NCBI GenBank assembly: GCA_019423025.1
Contig: JAHZCD010000004.1
Coordinates: 87,264 to 151,263 of the forward strand
Direction of reading: 5' to 3'
DNA: 64,000 bases
Source of the DNA: Haemophilus sp.
Lineage (GTDB): Bacteria > Pseudomonadota > Gammaproteobacteria > Enterobacterales > Pasteurellaceae
Position 1 is the first letter of the stretch. Every line of letters begins with the position of its first letter. The position numbers and the translations under genes were made by a program. The notes under the pieces are model-generated. The model worked only from the letters and a program-made list of their open reading frames with translations, had not been told where the DNA came from and ran no database searches. This document shows positions 7,842 through 16,399 of this stretch, piece by piece.

Positions 7842-9229
7842 TAGGAAGTCAGCACTATAAAGGGCTGGCTTGGGTGGCTTCCATGGCTTTGTTTATGCAA
7901 AGCTTGGATGCGACTATTTTAAATACTGCCTTACCAACTATTGCAACAGATCTGCAAACCCCTGTCTTTGAAATGCAAATGGCGATTATCGCCTATTCTC
8001 TTGCCGTTGCCTTATTTATTCCTTTAACTGCTTGGGCGGCAGCTAAATTCGGTACACTCACTGTTTTCCGCTCTGCTGTTTTTACCTTTGTATTCGGTTC
8101 GGTCGCTTGTGCGATGTCAACCTCTCTTGAGACCCTTGTACTCGCACGAATTATCCAAGGTATTGGCGGGGCATTTATGATGCCAGTTGCTCGTCTTGCG
8201 ATTATTCAAACTGTACCGAAAAATCAATTAATTAATGCCTGGAATTTAATGGCGACAGCAGGACTCATTGGCCCGATTCTTGGCCCGATTTTAGGTGGTT
8301 GGCTTGTAGTGCATACTTCATGGCATTGGATTTTCTTAATCAATATTCCTATTGGCATGTTAGGTTTTGGGGCAGCGGCTAAAGTGATGGGAAATCATAA
8401 GGGTAATGCGAATAAGTTAGACTGGACAGGCTTTTTGCTCTTTGCGTTTGGTTTAGTTGGTTTAACGCTCGGGCTTGATTTACTCGGTGAAAGTCATAGT
8501 GATCGCATAACCACATACAGTGCATTAGCGATTGGTATTGCATTATTGATGGCTTATTATTTTTATGCGAAAGGTAATGATCGTGCTATTTTGCCTTTAT
8601 CTCTTTTTAATACAAGAACATTCCGATTAGGCATTGCAGCCAATATCTTTATTCGTCTTTCCGGCTCGGCTGTGCCGTTCTTATTGCCATTAATGTTCCA
8701 ACTTTCTTTTGGTTATTCAGCTGAAGAGTCAGGCTGGTTGCTTGCACCCATTGCGCTAATGTCTGTCGTATTTAAACGTTTTATTGGACACATCTTAAAT
8801 ATCTTAGGTTATAAAACCACGTTAATTTTATCGTCAGTTTTAATGGCTGGCTCAACGGTTTCCATGTCATGGCTTGATACCTCATCATCCACAACATGGA
8901 TTATATGTAATCTGATGTGGTATGGTGCCTGTATGTCGATGATTTTTACCTCAATTAACACACTTACTGTTGGCGATCTATCACAGGCTCAAAGCGGTGT
9001 AGGCTCAACGGTGCTGAGTATTGTGCAACAAGTGGGTATTGGATTTGGTATCGCTGTGGCATCTATTATTTTGACGTTATACCGTCAATTTATTGGTAAT
9101 GAAGGTGAAGCGTTACAACATGCTTTCAGTTATACGTTTCTGACCACTTCTGTTTTTGCTATTGCATTAGTTTGGATATTGAGTTATTTACGTAAAACAG
9201 ACGGGGATCATTTACGGAAAAAACGCTGA
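7820..9229 (+). CDS. DHA2-family MFS drug exporter (MdtD-like)
   Basis: This is an inner-membrane proton-driven exporter of the major facilitator superfamily. The N-terminal SLDATILNTALPTIA segment is the hallmark of the 14-span EmrB/QacA (DHA2) group. The 469-residue length and sequence resemble E. coli MdtD, whose substrate is unsettled. Membrane helices fill the protein. The ATG at 7820 overlaps the end of mobB by 22 bp. From memory of H. influenzae, a gene of this kind lies beside hbpA there too. Substrate is not predictable from sequence. Confidence 0.85.
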   Translation: MVEKDAVIGSQHYKGLAWVASMALFMQSLDATILNTALPTIATDLQTPVFEMQMAIIAYSLAVALFIPLTAWAAAKFGTLTVFRSAVFTFVFGSVACAMSTSLETLVLARIIQGIGGAFMMPVARLAIIQTVPKNQLINAWNLMATAGLIGPILGPILGGWLVVHTSWHWIFLINIPIGMLGFGAAAKVMGNHKGNANKLDWTGFLLFAFGLVGLTLGLDLLGESHSDRITTYSALAIGIALLMAYYFYAKGNDRAILPLSLFNTRTFRLGIAANIFIRLSGSAVPFLLPLMFQLSFGYSAEESGWLLAPIALMSVVFKRFIGHILNILGYKTTLILSSVLMAGSTVSMSWLDTSSSTTWIICNLMWYGACMSMIFTSINTLTVGDLSQAQSGVGSTVLSIVQQVGIGFGIAVASIILTLYRQFIGNEGEALQHAFSYTFLTTSVFAIALVWILSYLRKTDGDHLRKKR

Positions 9230-9362
9230 TATTGAATGCCTTAGTCTAATTTGTTATAAGAAAGATCTTTTTCTTATTTCGTAAAAGTTTGATTTGCTTA
9301 TATCTTAGGTAAAATTTTATATTCATGTTTGGGTGTTTTGCCCGATTAAAGAAGGAAAACTT

Positions 9363-11009
9363 ATGAAATTAAAAGCGACCTTAACTCTTATTGCTGCTAG
9401 TTTGTTTTTAGCGGCTTGTGATCAATCTGGCTCTGCTGCAAAAGAAAGTGCGAAAGCAGAAACAGCAAAACCTTCAGGCAATAACACATTTGTGTACTGT
9501 ACGGCAAAAGCACCACTTGGCTTTAGTCCGGCATTGGTAATGGAAGGCACATCTTACAATGCGAGTTCACAACAAGTGTATAACCGTTTGGTTGAATTCA
9601 AAAAAGGTTCAACTGACCTTGAGCCAGCCTTAGCTGAAAGCTGGGAGATCAGTGACGATGGTTTAACTTACACGTTCCATTTGCGTAAAGGGGTGAAATT
9701 CCATACCACAAAAGAATTTACGCCAACACGTGATTTTAATGCGGATGATGTGGTCTTTTCTTTCCAACGTCAGTTAGATCCTAACCACCCTTATCACAAT
9801 GTATCGAAAGGGACTTATCCGTATTTCAAAGCGATGAAATTCCCAGATTTATTAAAATCAGTTGAGAAAGTAGACGATAACACCGTTCGTATTACTTTGA
9901 ATAAAAAAGATGCGACTTTCTTAGCAAGCTTGGGTATGGACTTTATCTCTATTTACTCAGCTGAATATGCAGATGCGATGTTGAAAGCGGGTAAACCAGA
10001 AACAATCGATAACAAACCGGTAGGTACAGGTCCGTTTATTTTTGTTGATTACAAAACTGACCAAGCGGCACAATATGTAGCAAATGAAACCTATTGGAAA
10101 GGTCGTACACCGCTTGATCGTTTAGTCATCAGCATCGTGCCAGATGCGACCACGCGTTATGCGAAGTTACAAGCGGGTTCTTGTGATTTAATTCTCTTCC
10201 CGAACGTGGCGGATTTAGCCAAAATGAAGACTGATCCAAAAGTACAGCTTTTGGAACAAAAAGGTTTGAACGTGGCATATATCGCATTCAATACGGAAAA
10301 AGCACCGTTTGATAACGCAAAAGTACGCCAAGCATTGAACTATGCGGTGGATAAAAAAGCGATTATTGAAGCGGTTTATCAAGGTGCGGGTACTGCAGCG
10401 AAAAACCCATTACCACCAACAATTTGGAGTTATAACGACGAAATCCAAGATTATCCGTATGATCCAGAGAAAGCGAAACAGCTTTTAGCGGAAGCAGGTT
10501 ATCCAAACGGTTTTGAAACTGACTTCTGGATTCAACCAGTGGTACGTGCGTCTAATCCAAATCCAAAACGTATGGCTGAACTTGTGATGGCGGACTGGGC
10601 AAAAGTGGGCGTAAAAGCAAATCCAGTAACGTTTGAATGGGCAGATTATCAAAAACGTGCTAAAGCAGGTGAATTAACGGCAGGTATCTTCGGTTGGTCA
10701 GGTGATAACGGTGATCCGGATAACTTCCTTTCTCCATTACTTGCAAGTGCTAACGCTGGCAACTCAAACTTTGCTCGTTTCAAAAATGCAGAATTTGATG
10801 CCTTATTAGATAAAGCGATTGGCTTAACGAATAAAGAAGAACGTGCAGCACTTTATAAACAAGCACAGGTGATTTTCCATGAACAAGCACCATGGATTCC
10901 TGTTGCGCACTCTGTTGGGTTCGCACCACTTAGCCCTCGCGTAAAAGGCTACGTACAAAGCCCATTCGGCTACGATGCATTTTATGGTGTGAGTGTTGAT
11001 GGTAAATAA
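9363..11009 (+). CDS. hbpA: Heme/glutathione/peptide-binding lipoprotein HbpA (DppA family)
   Basis: This is a periplasmic substrate-binding lipoprotein of the peptide-binding (SBP_bac_5) family. The signal peptide ends in the lipobox LAAC, so the mature N-terminal cysteine is residue 19. The 548 residues match my recollection of H. influenzae HbpA closely. That protein was first described as heme-binding and later shown to bind glutathione (also called GbpA), working with the DppBCDF permease. No permease genes lie nearby, so it is an orphan binding protein. The ATG at 9363 with AAGGAAAAC upstream is chosen over an in-frame start at 9333. Confidence 0.9.
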   Translation: MKLKATLTLIAASLFLAACDQSGSAAKESAKAETAKPSGNNTFVYCTAKAPLGFSPALVMEGTSYNASSQQVYNRLVEFKKGSTDLEPALAESWEISDDGLTYTFHLRKGVKFHTTKEFTPTRDFNADDVVFSFQRQLDPNHPYHNVSKGTYPYFKAMKFPDLLKSVEKVDDNTVRITLNKKDATFLASLGMDFISIYSAEYADAMLKAGKPETIDNKPVGTGPFIFVDYKTDQAAQYVANETYWKGRTPLDRLVISIVPDATTRYAKLQAGSCDLILFPNVADLAKMKTDPKVQLLEQKGLNVAYIAFNTEKAPFDNAKVRQALNYAVDKKAIIEAVYQGAGTAAKNPLPPTIWSYNDEIQDYPYDPEKAKQLLAEAGYPNGFETDFWIQPVVRASNPNPKRMAELVMADWAKVGVKANPVTFEWADYQKRAKAGELTAGIFGWSGDNGDPDNFLSPLLASANAGNSNFARFKNAEFDALLDKAIGLTNKEERAALYKQAQVIFHEQAPWIPVAHSVGFAPLSPRVKGYVQSPFGYDAFYGVSVDGK

Positions 11010-11024
11010 TTAACGGACTATACT

Positions 11025-11052
11025 AGCCCTTGCAGTTGCAAGGGCTTTTTGT
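11025..11052 (+). terminator. Terminator after hbpA
   Basis: AGCCCTTGCA at 11025-11034 pairs with TGCAAGGGCT at 11037-11046 and is followed by TTTTTGTTTT. Confidence 0.85.
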
Positions 11053-11075
11053 TTTCAAGCAAAAGGAGAAAGAAA

Positions 11076-11708
11076 ATGGACTTACATGATATTCGTGAGG
11101 ATTATTGCAAACAGGCACTTTCTCAGCATGATTGCGATCCCAATCCGATAAAACAATTTGAAAAATGGCTCAATGAAGCAATTACAGCCAAAGTCAATGA
11201 GCCGACAGGTGTTAATGTCGCGACAGTCAATGAAGATGGTCGACCAACAAGCCGTATGGTGCTGTTAAAAGAAGTGAACGAACAAGGTTTTGTCTTTTTC
11301 ACAAATTATCACAGCCGAAAAGGTCGAGCCATAGAACATAATCCTTTCGTCGCCCTGACATTCTTTTGGCCTGAATTAGAACGCTCTGTGCGTATTGAGG
11401 GCAAAGCTGAAAAAATCTCGCCTGAACAATCAGATGAATATTTTGCGACTCGCCCTTACACCAGCCGAATTGGCGCTTGGGCCAGTGAGCAAAGTGCGGT
11501 CATTTCTAGTCACAAATCTTTATTAGCGAAAGCGGCATTGATTGCAGCAAAACACCCATTAAATGTCCCACGCCCACCGCATTGGGGAGGTTATCTTGTG
11601 ATTCCTGATCGCATTGAATTCTGGCAAGGTCGCCCAAGTCGTTTACATGACCGAATTTGTTATTTATACAATGAGGGGAAATGGGAAAGAGAGCGGTTAT
11701 CGCCATAA
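11076..11708 (+). CDS. pdxH: Pyridoxamine 5'-phosphate oxidase
   Basis: PdxH is an FMN enzyme that oxidises pyridoxine or pyridoxamine 5'-phosphate to pyridoxal 5'-phosphate, the last step of vitamin B6 synthesis and salvage. The family signatures are present: the SRMVLLKEV and [10 protein letters not shown] segments near residues 50-80, and the C-terminal [12 protein letters not shown]. It ends in RLSP, as the family does. The ATG at 11076 with AAAGGAGAAAG upstream is chosen over an in-frame start 27 bp earlier, giving 210 residues. Confidence 0.95.
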   Translation: MDLHDIREDYCKQALSQHDCDPNPIKQFEKWLNEAITAKVNEPTGVNVATVNEDGRPTSRMVLLKEVNEQGFVFFTNYHSRKGRAIEHNPFVALTFFWPELERSVRIEGKAEKISPEQSDEYFATRPYTSRIGAWASEQSAVISSHKSLLAKAALIAAKHPLNVPRPPHWGGYLVIPDRIEFWQGRPSRLHDRICYLYNEGKWERERLSP

Positions 11709-11733
11709 ACTCTTTAAAAACATTATAAAAAAC

Positions 11734-11759
11734 AACCGCACTTTTTGGGAAGTGCGGTT
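11734..11759 (-). terminator. Paired-uptake-sequence hairpin between pdxH and the AT-rich cassette
   Basis: AACCGCACTT at 11734-11743 pairs with AAGTGCGGTT at 11750-11759. The A-run on the low-coordinate side gives a T-run on the minus strand, so it probably ends the minus-strand cassette and may also stop pdxH. Confidence 0.6.
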
Positions 11760-11785
11760 AGGAATACAGTATTTTATAGTATATT

Positions 11786-12409
11786 TTAGATTTCTTGTTC
11801 CAGTTTCTCAGAGGCTCGTTTTCTAAAGGCATCAAGAGTGGATCTCACGCTTTCTTCGTCATACATTTCAGATAAATCTAAAGATTCTCCATAGATTTGG
11901 TATTCAATTTCACCTGATTTATCTTGAAAGGGTGTAACTTTTCCAAACTCTGGATATTCTGACATCTCCCACACATCATGATACCAATTATTTTTTCTTT
12001 TATATTTTAGACACTTATAAATGTATATACGAATTTCACTTCTACTATCACATATAGGCAATTTATCTTCTTTTCCGTCATCACTAGCAACGTAGATTTC
12101 AAAAAATAAATCATCTTTTTGAAAATTATATTGCCATACATTATTGTTCGAGATGTTTTTAGTTTTATGTAAGAGTAGTCTAAAGTCCATCATAGGTAAA
12201 AAACGTAAACCAATCTCACTTTCCCCATTATAAATTTTATCAATATAGCGGAGAGTATAGTAATTGGGAAAATAATAAGAAAAGTGCTCGATATCTAGTT
12301 CTTTTTTTATGAAAGTAATTAATTCAATAATTCTTTGTTGATAATCAGCTAGCAATCGGTAGGCCTTTCTTACATCTTGTAGAATAAGGTTCATATCATT
12401 TTGGTTCAT
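11786..12409 (-). CDS. Unrecognised protein, second gene of an AT-rich cassette
   Basis: I do not recognise this protein of 207 residues. It is soluble, rich in Tyr, Asp, Glu and Lys, with a helical N-terminus and a probably beta-rich middle (FFEIYVASDD, EIRIYIYK). It has no signal peptide or membrane segment. The ATG at 12409 overlaps the TAA of the upstream gene by one base (TAATG), and AGGAG sits 7 bases before it, so the two are translationally coupled. A second ATG at 12415 is too close to that site. The partner is nuclease-like, so this gene could encode a regulator, antitoxin or specificity partner; that is only inference. Confidence 0.7.
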   Translation of the reverse strand: MNQNDMNLILQDVRKAYRLLADYQQRIIELITFIKKELDIEHFSYYFPNYYTLRYIDKIYNGESEIGLRFLPMMDFRLLLHKTKNISNNNVWQYNFQKDDLFFEIYVASDDGKEDKLPICDSRSEIRIYIYKCLKYKRKNNWYHDVWEMSEYPEFGKVTPFQDKSGEIEYQIYGESLDLSEMYDEESVRSTLDAFRKRASEKLEQEI

Positions 12410-13179
12410 TAGCATTCTCCTAGAAAAGAGGGAAATTTTTCATGTGTTAAATTAATGGGTTTTAATTGAATCCATGTGTTTTTTTGCTTAATTAATTGAG
12501 GGTATTCAGTATAAGTAATCTTTTTTTCTTTTAATTCTTTTAGCCATTGGTAAGGTTTATAACGAATATCATGCCAATCGTAAGCCTCCCTAATATCGCT
12601 AAGTAATCTTTGTAGAAATTGAGCTTTGTCTTCTTTTATAGCCTGCTCTAAAGTCAAATAAATGTCTTGCCAGCTTTTTACATATAATTGATAAGTTATT
12701 TTAAGATTTCTAGCTTGTAGTATATCGTCTATTTGTTTCTTTAATTGTTTCTTGTTTTTGGCACTATATTCATGCATTCCACCAACAGTTAGTAAAATAG
12801 GATCGTTTATTTCATTGTTATAAGCAGCCTGAATTTCATTAGCGAGTTGATACGCGTATTGTTGCTGGGTATTATCGTATCGTTTGGCTTCGATAATAAT
12901 GGTTTGCTGCATTTGATTAAATAAGACGACATCGGGCTCGATTTTGGCGTTATTTATTTCCCAATATGGCCAGAATTCTATTTCGTATAAGTGACCAAAA
13001 TCATAACCATCAAGAAGATTTTGAATAAATCGGCTAAATACTTCATCGGGTAAATAAGCTATTCTTTCAAAAACACTTGATGTCAAAATATCCTCTGCTC
13101 CTTGCGTTTCTCCTATTTTTAGTCTAGTTCCGGCTAGTCCACTACCTGTCTTCTTCCCATGTAATACTGCTGATAGCAT
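12409..13179 (-). CDS. Putative PD-(D/E)XK nuclease-like protein
   Basis: The protein has 256 residues. Residues 81-99 read as a PD-(D/E)XK core: EPDVVLF, then a hydrophobic strand, then IIIEAKRY (Asp83, Glu97, Lys99). Downstream, a Gln/Tyr-rich helix (residues 104-120) resembles the motif that follows this core in many such nucleases. An acidic residue before the core (Glu38 or Glu67) could complete the metal site. The fold is an inference from these motifs and the DNA target is unknown. AAGGAAAAATAA before the ATG at 13179 supports the start. It is first of a coupled two-gene cassette inserted between pdxH and the sialate-like locus. Confidence 0.7.
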   Translation of the reverse strand: MLSAVLHGKKTGSGLAGTRLKIGETQGAEDILTSSVFERIAYLPDEVFSRFIQNLLDGYDFGHLYEIEFWPYWEINNAKIEPDVVLFNQMQQTIIIEAKRYDNTQQQYAYQLANEIQAAYNNEINDPILLTVGGMHEYSAKNKKQLKKQIDDILQARNLKITYQLYVKSWQDIYLTLEQAIKEDKAQFLQRLLSDIREAYDWHDIRYKPYQWLKELKEKKITYTEYPQLIKQKNTWIQLKPINLTHEKFPSFLGEC

Positions 13180-13312
13180 TTATTTTTCCTTTTAATTCAT
13201 TATAGAGAACTGCAAGCTGTAGTTTCTGCAAAATATTATCTATATGCCTTTTCAGATCTAAACCTTTAGCTTTAGGTTTTTTCTTTAACCTTGAGTAATA
13301 TATCTCATGCAA
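13142..13312 (-). other. Unlisted small ORF or gene remnant upstream of the nuclease-like gene
   Basis: Reading the minus strand from 13312, a frame of 56 codons begins at TTG and ends at TAG 13142-13144. The peptide is helical and lysine-rich, with pieces such as KKKPKAKGLDLKRH and LAVLYNELKGKINAI. Its composition looks like real protein rather than chance. It has no ATG and no ribosome binding site. It overlaps the start of the nuclease-like gene by 38 bp in another frame. It may be a decayed 3' end of an older gene, or a small gene with an unusual start. Confidence 0.3.
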
Positions 13313-13315
13313 AGT

Positions 13316-13349
13316 AACCGCACTTTGATTCCTTAACCAAAGTGCGGTT
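13316..13349 (-). terminator. Paired-uptake-sequence hairpin after the yjhC-like gene
   Basis: AACCGCACTTTG at 13316-13327 pairs perfectly with CAAAGTGCGGTT at 13338-13349. On the minus strand the T-run after the stem is poor; on the plus strand a TTTTT follows. Confidence 0.5.
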
Positions 13350-13365
13350 AATTTTTATGTTATTT

Positions 13366-14472
13366 TTATTTACCGATGATTTCGGCTAAATCAACTTTGC
13401 GGTTTTCGTAACGAGAACGAGTACATGCATCGGCAGTGGCGATAGCTGCACGAGCGGCTTCACCGGTGAGTAATTTCACAAATTCCTCAGTTGGTTCCAT
13501 ACCGTGTAGAATGTCGTTTAAATAACGCATTTCTTTTTTCATGATAGAACTCAACCAGAGTGGTGTACGCTTACCTGGTTTACCGTATTGAATCGCACCG
13601 TCCATTTCTGTGCTGTTGTAAATACGGGTACGGTCATCATCTTCTTCTTGGGTTTCGTGAATGAGGAAATAGGTGTCTTTTCCATCCACGCGAAGGGTGC
13701 CTTTGGTATTGTACATATCAAGTTTGATCGCGCCTTTTTCCCCTTGAATTAATACGTAATGTTCACCCCAACGGAAAGCGGAACCCCATTCTAGAACAGC
13801 GAAGCGATTATCATCGTATTCCATGGTGACAAAAATCATATCGTCTTCATCACCGAATTTTTCGCCTTTGTGTGCAACATTGGCGGCTGCCATAGTAACG
13901 GTTTTTGGCATACCACCCATAATGAATTGTACACAGTCTAATTCGTGAATATGGTGGTATAAGTGGCCGCCAGATTTTTCACGGATTTTTTTCCATGAAA
14001 TGGTTGGTTGTTGTTCTTCCCAGCCGTTACGTGCGGTGTGGCAATAAAGCACTTTACCGATCACGCCTTGATTGATTAATTCTTTGGCATGGTGAACACC
14101 GTTAAAGAAGTTCATCACATGGCCAGCCATAAAGGTGACACCATTTTCTTCGCAAGCACGTACCATGTCGTCACAGTCTTGATAACTTAAGGCGATTGGT
14201 TTTTCACAGAAAACATGCTTTTTGTTTTTCGCTGCAAGAATGACAGGCTCTTTGTGTAAGTAGTTAGGGGTGGCGACAATCACGCAATCCACATCAGGGG
14301 AAGTGACCAATTCTTCAAGAGATTTTGCTGCTACGCATTGCAATTCTTGAGCAATGGTTTCACCATTTTCAGGGTCATATACCATGGTAATCTGTGCATC
14401 ATCAAATTCATTCATGAAGCGGGCTAAATCTGCACCAAAATAGCCAACGCCAACAACACCATATCGCATCAT
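13366..14472 (-). CDS. yjhC: Gfo/Idh/MocA oxidoreductase, YjhC (NanXY system) orthologue
   Basis: The N-terminal half is an NAD-binding Rossmann fold with GVVGVGYFG at residues 5-13. The family catalytic motif EKP is at 90-92, and a histidine-rich helix HLYHHIHELD spans 170-179. From memory the sequence matches E. coli YjhC over its whole length. YjhC belongs to the yjhBC (nanXY) pair that takes up 2,7-anhydro-Neu5Ac and related dehydrated sialic acids, and this enzyme converts them to Neu5Ac through an NAD-dependent redox cycle. AAGGAG lies 6 bases before the first ATG. It is third in a minus-strand operon after a GntR regulator and a paralogue, and diverges from a YjhB-like carrier. Confidence 0.85.
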   Translation of the reverse strand: MMRYGVVGVGYFGADLARFMNEFDDAQITMVYDPENGETIAQELQCVAAKSLEELVTSPDVDCVIVATPNYLHKEPVILAAKNKKHVFCEKPIALSYQDCDDMVRACEENGVTFMAGHVMNFFNGVHHAKELINQGVIGKVLYCHTARNGWEEQQPTISWKKIREKSGGHLYHHIHELDCVQFIMGGMPKTVTMAAANVAHKGEKFGDEDDMIFVTMEYDDNRFAVLEWGSAFRWGEHYVLIQGEKGAIKLDMYNTKGTLRVDGKDTYFLIHETQEEDDDRTRIYNSTEMDGAIQYGKPGKRTPLWLSSIMKKEMRYLNDILHGMEPTEEFVKLLTGEAARAAIATADACTRSRYENRKVDLAEIIGK

Positions 14473-14482
14473 AATAAACTCC

Positions 14483-15556
14483 TTATTTTTTCACTGAGAT
14501 TTGTTTTTCCGTTACCATGGATTGCTTCGCTGCTTCTGCAACTTCGATGGCTTCAGTTAAACATAGACTTAATGGACTGATTTTTCCTTGTGTTAAGTGC
14601 TCCACTACGCTTTGTACTTCGATTTCAGCCGCTCGGCTTAACCAAAGTTGGCAAGGTGCGTGGGTGACATTATATTGCTGAGTGCCTTTGGCACTTTCAC
14701 GTAAAGATAAATCAGCCTCAAATTCATCAAATAAATCAACGTGTTCTATTTTTCCATCTAGATAATTAAATGTGACACTTGAGGTAAAGAAATTGACTTC
14801 AATCACACCATTTTCACCATGAATTTGAATGCCCCATTGGTGTAACCGATAAGCGGTGCCCATTTCGAGCGAACCTAACACGCCATTTTCAAAACGTAGT
14901 AACAGTTGCAACACATCACGACTATCAGGTGTATCGAGATGCGCTTGATTAGCGGCTTGAGCAAAGACCGCCTCAATATCACCTAATAACCAACAGAGTA
15001 AATCCAGTTCGTGAATGAGGTGGAAAAGCTCGCCGCCCGTAAGATTGGCATCTAATTTCCACCACTCTTTATTTGGTAGGTTTTCAATCCAACGCTGACG
15101 CATGGCTCGTGCGACCGTAATTCTACCTAATTTTCCTTGTTCTAAAGCCGCTTTGACTTTTAACATGCCAGGTAACGTACGTTCCAAATGGCCCACAAAA
15201 ATGAATTTGCCTTTTTCTTCAGCAAGACGGCGTAAATGTTGCCCTTGAGAAGAGCTTAAGGTAAAAGGTGTTTCAATAAAGACATGACAACCAGCATTTA
15301 ACGCTAAGATAGCTGGGGAATAATGAGCATAGTTTGGTGTGGCGATAACCACTAAATCCGCTTTAGTTTCTGCCAACATTTCTTCTACACTAAAAAAGGC
15401 TTGGCTACCGTATTGGTCTGCGAGTTTTTGTGCAAGAGAAGGATTGATATCGGTCACTGCAATTAAGTTTGCTTGGGCTTTGTCAAATGCAGAAGCCAAC
15501 TGAACGCCAAAAAAGCCGCAGCCGATTAAGGCGATGTTTAATCCATTAGTTTGCAT
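14483..15556 (-). CDS. Second Gfo/Idh/MocA-family protein, with ETP in place of EKP
   Basis: This protein of 357 residues has a Rossmann fold with ALIGCGFFG at residues 9-17 and the family's C-terminal domain. It is a diverged paralogue of the neighbouring YjhC-like enzyme. The motif normally EKP reads ETP here (residues 95-97), so the lysine important for catalysis in most of the family is absent. The histidine helix is partly kept (ELFHLIHELD, 176-185). Start codons lie at 15559 and 15556; the AGGAGGG box fits 15556 better. It overlaps the end of gntR by 11 bp and precedes the yjhC-like gene by 10 bp. It may act on a related sialic acid, or be a partner subunit. Confidence 0.8.
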   Translation of the reverse strand: MQTNGLNIALIGCGFFGVQLASAFDKAQANLIAVTDINPSLAQKLADQYGSQAFFSVEEMLAETKADLVVIATPNYAHYSPAILALNAGCHVFIETPFTLSSSQGQHLRRLAEEKGKFIFVGHLERTLPGMLKVKAALEQGKLGRITVARAMRQRWIENLPNKEWWKLDANLTGGELFHLIHELDLLCWLLGDIEAVFAQAANQAHLDTPDSRDVLQLLLRFENGVLGSLEMGTAYRLHQWGIQIHGENGVIEVNFFTSSVTFNYLDGKIEHVDLFDEFEADLSLRESAKGTQQYNVTHAPCQLWLSRAAEIEVQSVVEHLTQGKISPLSLCLTEAIEVAEAAKQSMVTEKQISVKK

Positions 15557-16268
15557 CATGCCCTCCTTGTTGTAAGCGTTGGCGAATACTTTGGAAATAT
15601 TGCAAGATCGCACGTTGCATGCGCACCAAATCATGCGCTTCTACGGCATCAATTAATTCACGGTGTTGCATGGCTAATTTTTCAGGAGAAAGTATTGGTG
15701 GCGGTAAGCCTTTTTCTACTTGTTGATAAATTTGCCAAAACGCATCTAAATACTGAATCAGTAACGGGTTATTTAATGGTTCATAAAGTTTTAAATGAAT
15801 GTGGTATTCATCTTTTGGGGAAAATTTTTGCTCACGGGCATTTTTTTCCATATTGGCCACTGATTTTTGCAAAAGTGCGGTCTGTTCTTGGCTAATTTTT
15901 CCCAACACCATAGGGGCAAAACCGTATTCCAAAATTTCCCGAATATCCAAAATATTAATCAGCTGATTATGATCATTATGCAAATTCAGTTGGGTGTGAA
16001 AACTTAATCCGCGAATCATTGGCACAAGAGAGGATTCACTCACAAAGGTGCCAACGCCATGGCGAATGTCTAAAATGTGTAGCGCCTCTAAAGATTTAAT
16101 GGCTTCACGCAAACTGGAACGGCTCACACCAAGCTGTTCAATCAGCTCATTTTCTGTTGGCATCAAATCGCCGGATTTAAGATTTTGTTTAATGATGAGC
16201 GATTTGATTTTATCCTGCAAAACGAGACTTGCTTCTTTTTTACTTGTTTTTTTCATTTCTGTTCTCAT
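15546..16268 (-). CDS. GntR-family (FadR/FCD) transcriptional regulator
   Basis: Residues 10-80 form the GntR winged helix-turn-helix, with SGDLMPTENELIEQLGVSRS and SLREAIKSLEALHIL. The remaining 150 residues are an all-helical FCD ligand-binding domain with histidines (EYHIHLKLYEP, QHRELIDAVEAHD) that usually hold a metal and an acidic ligand. NanR of E. coli belongs to the same subfamily. It is first in the minus-strand operon and faces the transporter gene across a 162-bp region with a palindrome. The start could be 16268 or 16256, as neither has a strong ribosome binding site. I infer that it senses a sialic-acid derivative and controls both directions. Confidence 0.88.
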   Translation of the reverse strand: MRTEMKKTSKKEASLVLQDKIKSLIIKQNLKSGDLMPTENELIEQLGVSRSSLREAIKSLEALHILDIRHGVGTFVSESSLVPMIRGLSFHTQLNLHNDHNQLINILDIREILEYGFAPMVLGKISQEQTALLQKSVANMEKNAREQKFSPKDEYHIHLKLYEPLNNPLLIQYLDAFWQIYQQVEKGLPPPILSPEKLAMQHRELIDAVEAHDLVRMQRAILQYFQSIRQRLQQGGHDAN

Positions 16269-16290
16269 TTTCTAATCTATTTTCTGAATT

Positions 16291-16306
16291 TGTGATCCAG
16301 CTCTCA
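16291..16306 (+). promoter_or_regulatory. CRP-like site in the divergent gntR / yjhB-like region
   Basis: TGTGA-N6-TCTCA differs from the consensus TGTGA-N6-TCACA at one position. It lies just upstream of the probable transporter promoter. Confidence 0.4.
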
Positions 16307-16316
16307 TTCTCTTTAA

Positions 16317-16345
16317 TTGACATAAGACATCATACGTCTTATCTT
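16317..16345 (+). promoter_or_regulatory. Probable transporter promoter with a palindromic operator
   Basis: TTGACA at 16317-16322 is a perfect -35 and TATCTT at 16340-16345 a fair -10, 17 bp apart. A palindrome with perfect 7-bp arms, ATAAGAC 16322-16328 and GTCTTAT 16336-16342, fills the space between them. This is where a repressor such as the adjacent GntR protein would block polymerase. TATGAT on the minus strand (16334-16329) could serve the divergent operon. Confidence 0.6.
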
Positions 16346-16383
16346 TATTTATGCAAGCAGAAATTAGCAGTGATTTTAAATTC

Positions 16384-16399
16384 TGTGATCTATACCACA
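16384..16399 (+). promoter_or_regulatory. CRP-like site before the yjhB-like transporter gene
   Basis: TGTGA-N6-CCACA has one mismatch to the CRP consensus. Its centre is about 70 bp upstream of a possible minus-strand start for gntR, a spacing compatible with class I activation. Confidence 0.45.

Noticed and set aside
9256..9277. Inverted repeat ATAAGAAA/TTTCTTAT after the MFS gene
   Set aside because: The stem is purely A/T-rich with a single G-C-type pair and no clear T-run; it could be chance in AT-rich sequence.
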